NCBI RefSeq assembly: GCF_937616625.2 | Contig: NC_065573.1 | Span: 8,943,001-9,007,000 of the forward strand | Length of the DNA: 64,000 bases | Source: Mercurialis annua | Lineage: Eukaryota; Streptophyta; Magnoliopsida; Malpighiales; Euphorbiaceae | Direction: 5' to 3' | Shown: piece after piece, positions 63,730-64,000 of the stretch | How the letters are laid out: every line of letters starts with the position of its first letter | Numbering within the stretch: the stretch's first letter is position 1 | Notes under the pieces: model-generated | Databases searched by the model: none | Seen by the model: only the letters and a program-made list of their open reading frames with translations | Told to the model about the DNA's origin: nothing | Translations under genes and position numbers: made by a program

Positions 63730-64000
63730 CACGTCGTTCCGATTACCTAAGCATGGTTAAGTTATATTACGCAATGTGTGCGTGAAAACTGTTGCTAGGT
63801 TAGTATGTCGCATCTCAAGTCTCCTTTACGCGTCGTTCCGATTACCTAAGCATGGTTAGGTTATATTACGCAAAATGTGTGTGAAAAGTGACGCTAGATT
63901 AGTATGTCGTGTCTCAAGTCTCTTTAATGCGTCGTTCCGATTAACTAAGCTTGGTTAGGTTATACTACGCAAAGTGTGCGTAAAGAGTGACGCTAGATTA
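63730..64000 (+). repeat. Start of a further superunit at the window edge
   Basis: The variants GTTAAGTTATATTACGCAATG with GAAAACTGTTGCTAGG, then GCAAAATGTGTGTG, then GTGCGTAAAGAGTGACGC follow in the same order as the starts of S1, S4, S5 and S6. Unlike those copies, the preceding monomer is intact: it keeps the CGTCTCAAGTCTCC part that the others lost at their start junction. This copy therefore lacks the shared 15-bp net deletion. The window ends inside it. Confidence 0.65.

Larger units (their letters stand above)
59904..64000 (+). repeat. 99-bp satellite array, right part
   Basis: The same satellite family resumes in exact phase after the transposon island: the monomer interrupted after TTAGGTTA continues with TTACACAAAG. 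All monomers here are in + orientation. They are somewhat more irregular than those of the S1-S5 superunits, with several shortened copies. The array runs off the right edge of the window. Confidence 0.96.

Noticed and set aside
17..64000. Telomere-like TTAGG words in every monomer
   Set aside because: TTAGG occurs once per 99 bp inside the monomer and is never tandem. The plant telomere repeat TTTAGGG is not seen as an array.

Overview
This window looks like nuclear heterochromatin from a plant, most likely a flowering plant. Essentially all of it is one tandem satellite family with a 99-bp monomer. The only other sequence I can see is a 652-bp transposon island at 59,250-59,901. Plant origin is inferred from that island: a Stowaway-type miniature element (termini CTCCCTCCG, TA target duplication) with a Mutator-like foldback element nested inside it. 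The species cannot be told from this sequence. I find no convincing protein-coding gene, tRNA, rRNA, CRISPR array, origin or promoter. The few 60-107-residue open frames are read-through of the 99-bp unit (99 = 3 x 33).

The array has several levels of order. (1) The 99-bp monomer, with frequent CpG-type transitions between copies. (2) A recurring 48-bp short monomer made of the monomer's start, a 9-bp inverted core and its last third. (3) Fixed-order runs of diagnostic monomer variants forming a superunit of several kilobases to about 16 kb. Copies lie at about 9-10,680 (S1), 10,681-22,960 (S2), 22,961-38,621 (S3), 38,622-45,142 (S4), 45,143-55,586 (S5) and 55,587-56,285 (S6, truncated). Lengths differ because each copy has its own internal deletions and duplications at short homologies, as expected from unequal exchange. 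(4) Within the inverted parts, a further unit of about 1.0-1.2 kb.

Most monomers point the same way (called +). Three segments are reverse-oriented: about 6,783-6,990 (S1), 15,205-18,990 (S2) and 28,917-33,652 (S3). S2 and S3 share the same right-hand breakpoint, and the S1 segment is a 0.2-kb remnant of the same block. S5 lacks the block. S4 carries the same variant series in + orientation at about 42,940-44,030, so the locus is present in several structural states.

From about 56,286 to the right edge the monomers are more irregular and superunit order is weaker. From about 61,860 the variants again follow superunit order in diverged form, and a further superunit start lies at about 63,730. 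The transposon island sits in this less ordered part and occurs once in the window. Superunit boundaries were found by eye and are good to tens of bases unless stated; the transposon ends and small tandem duplications were read to the base.
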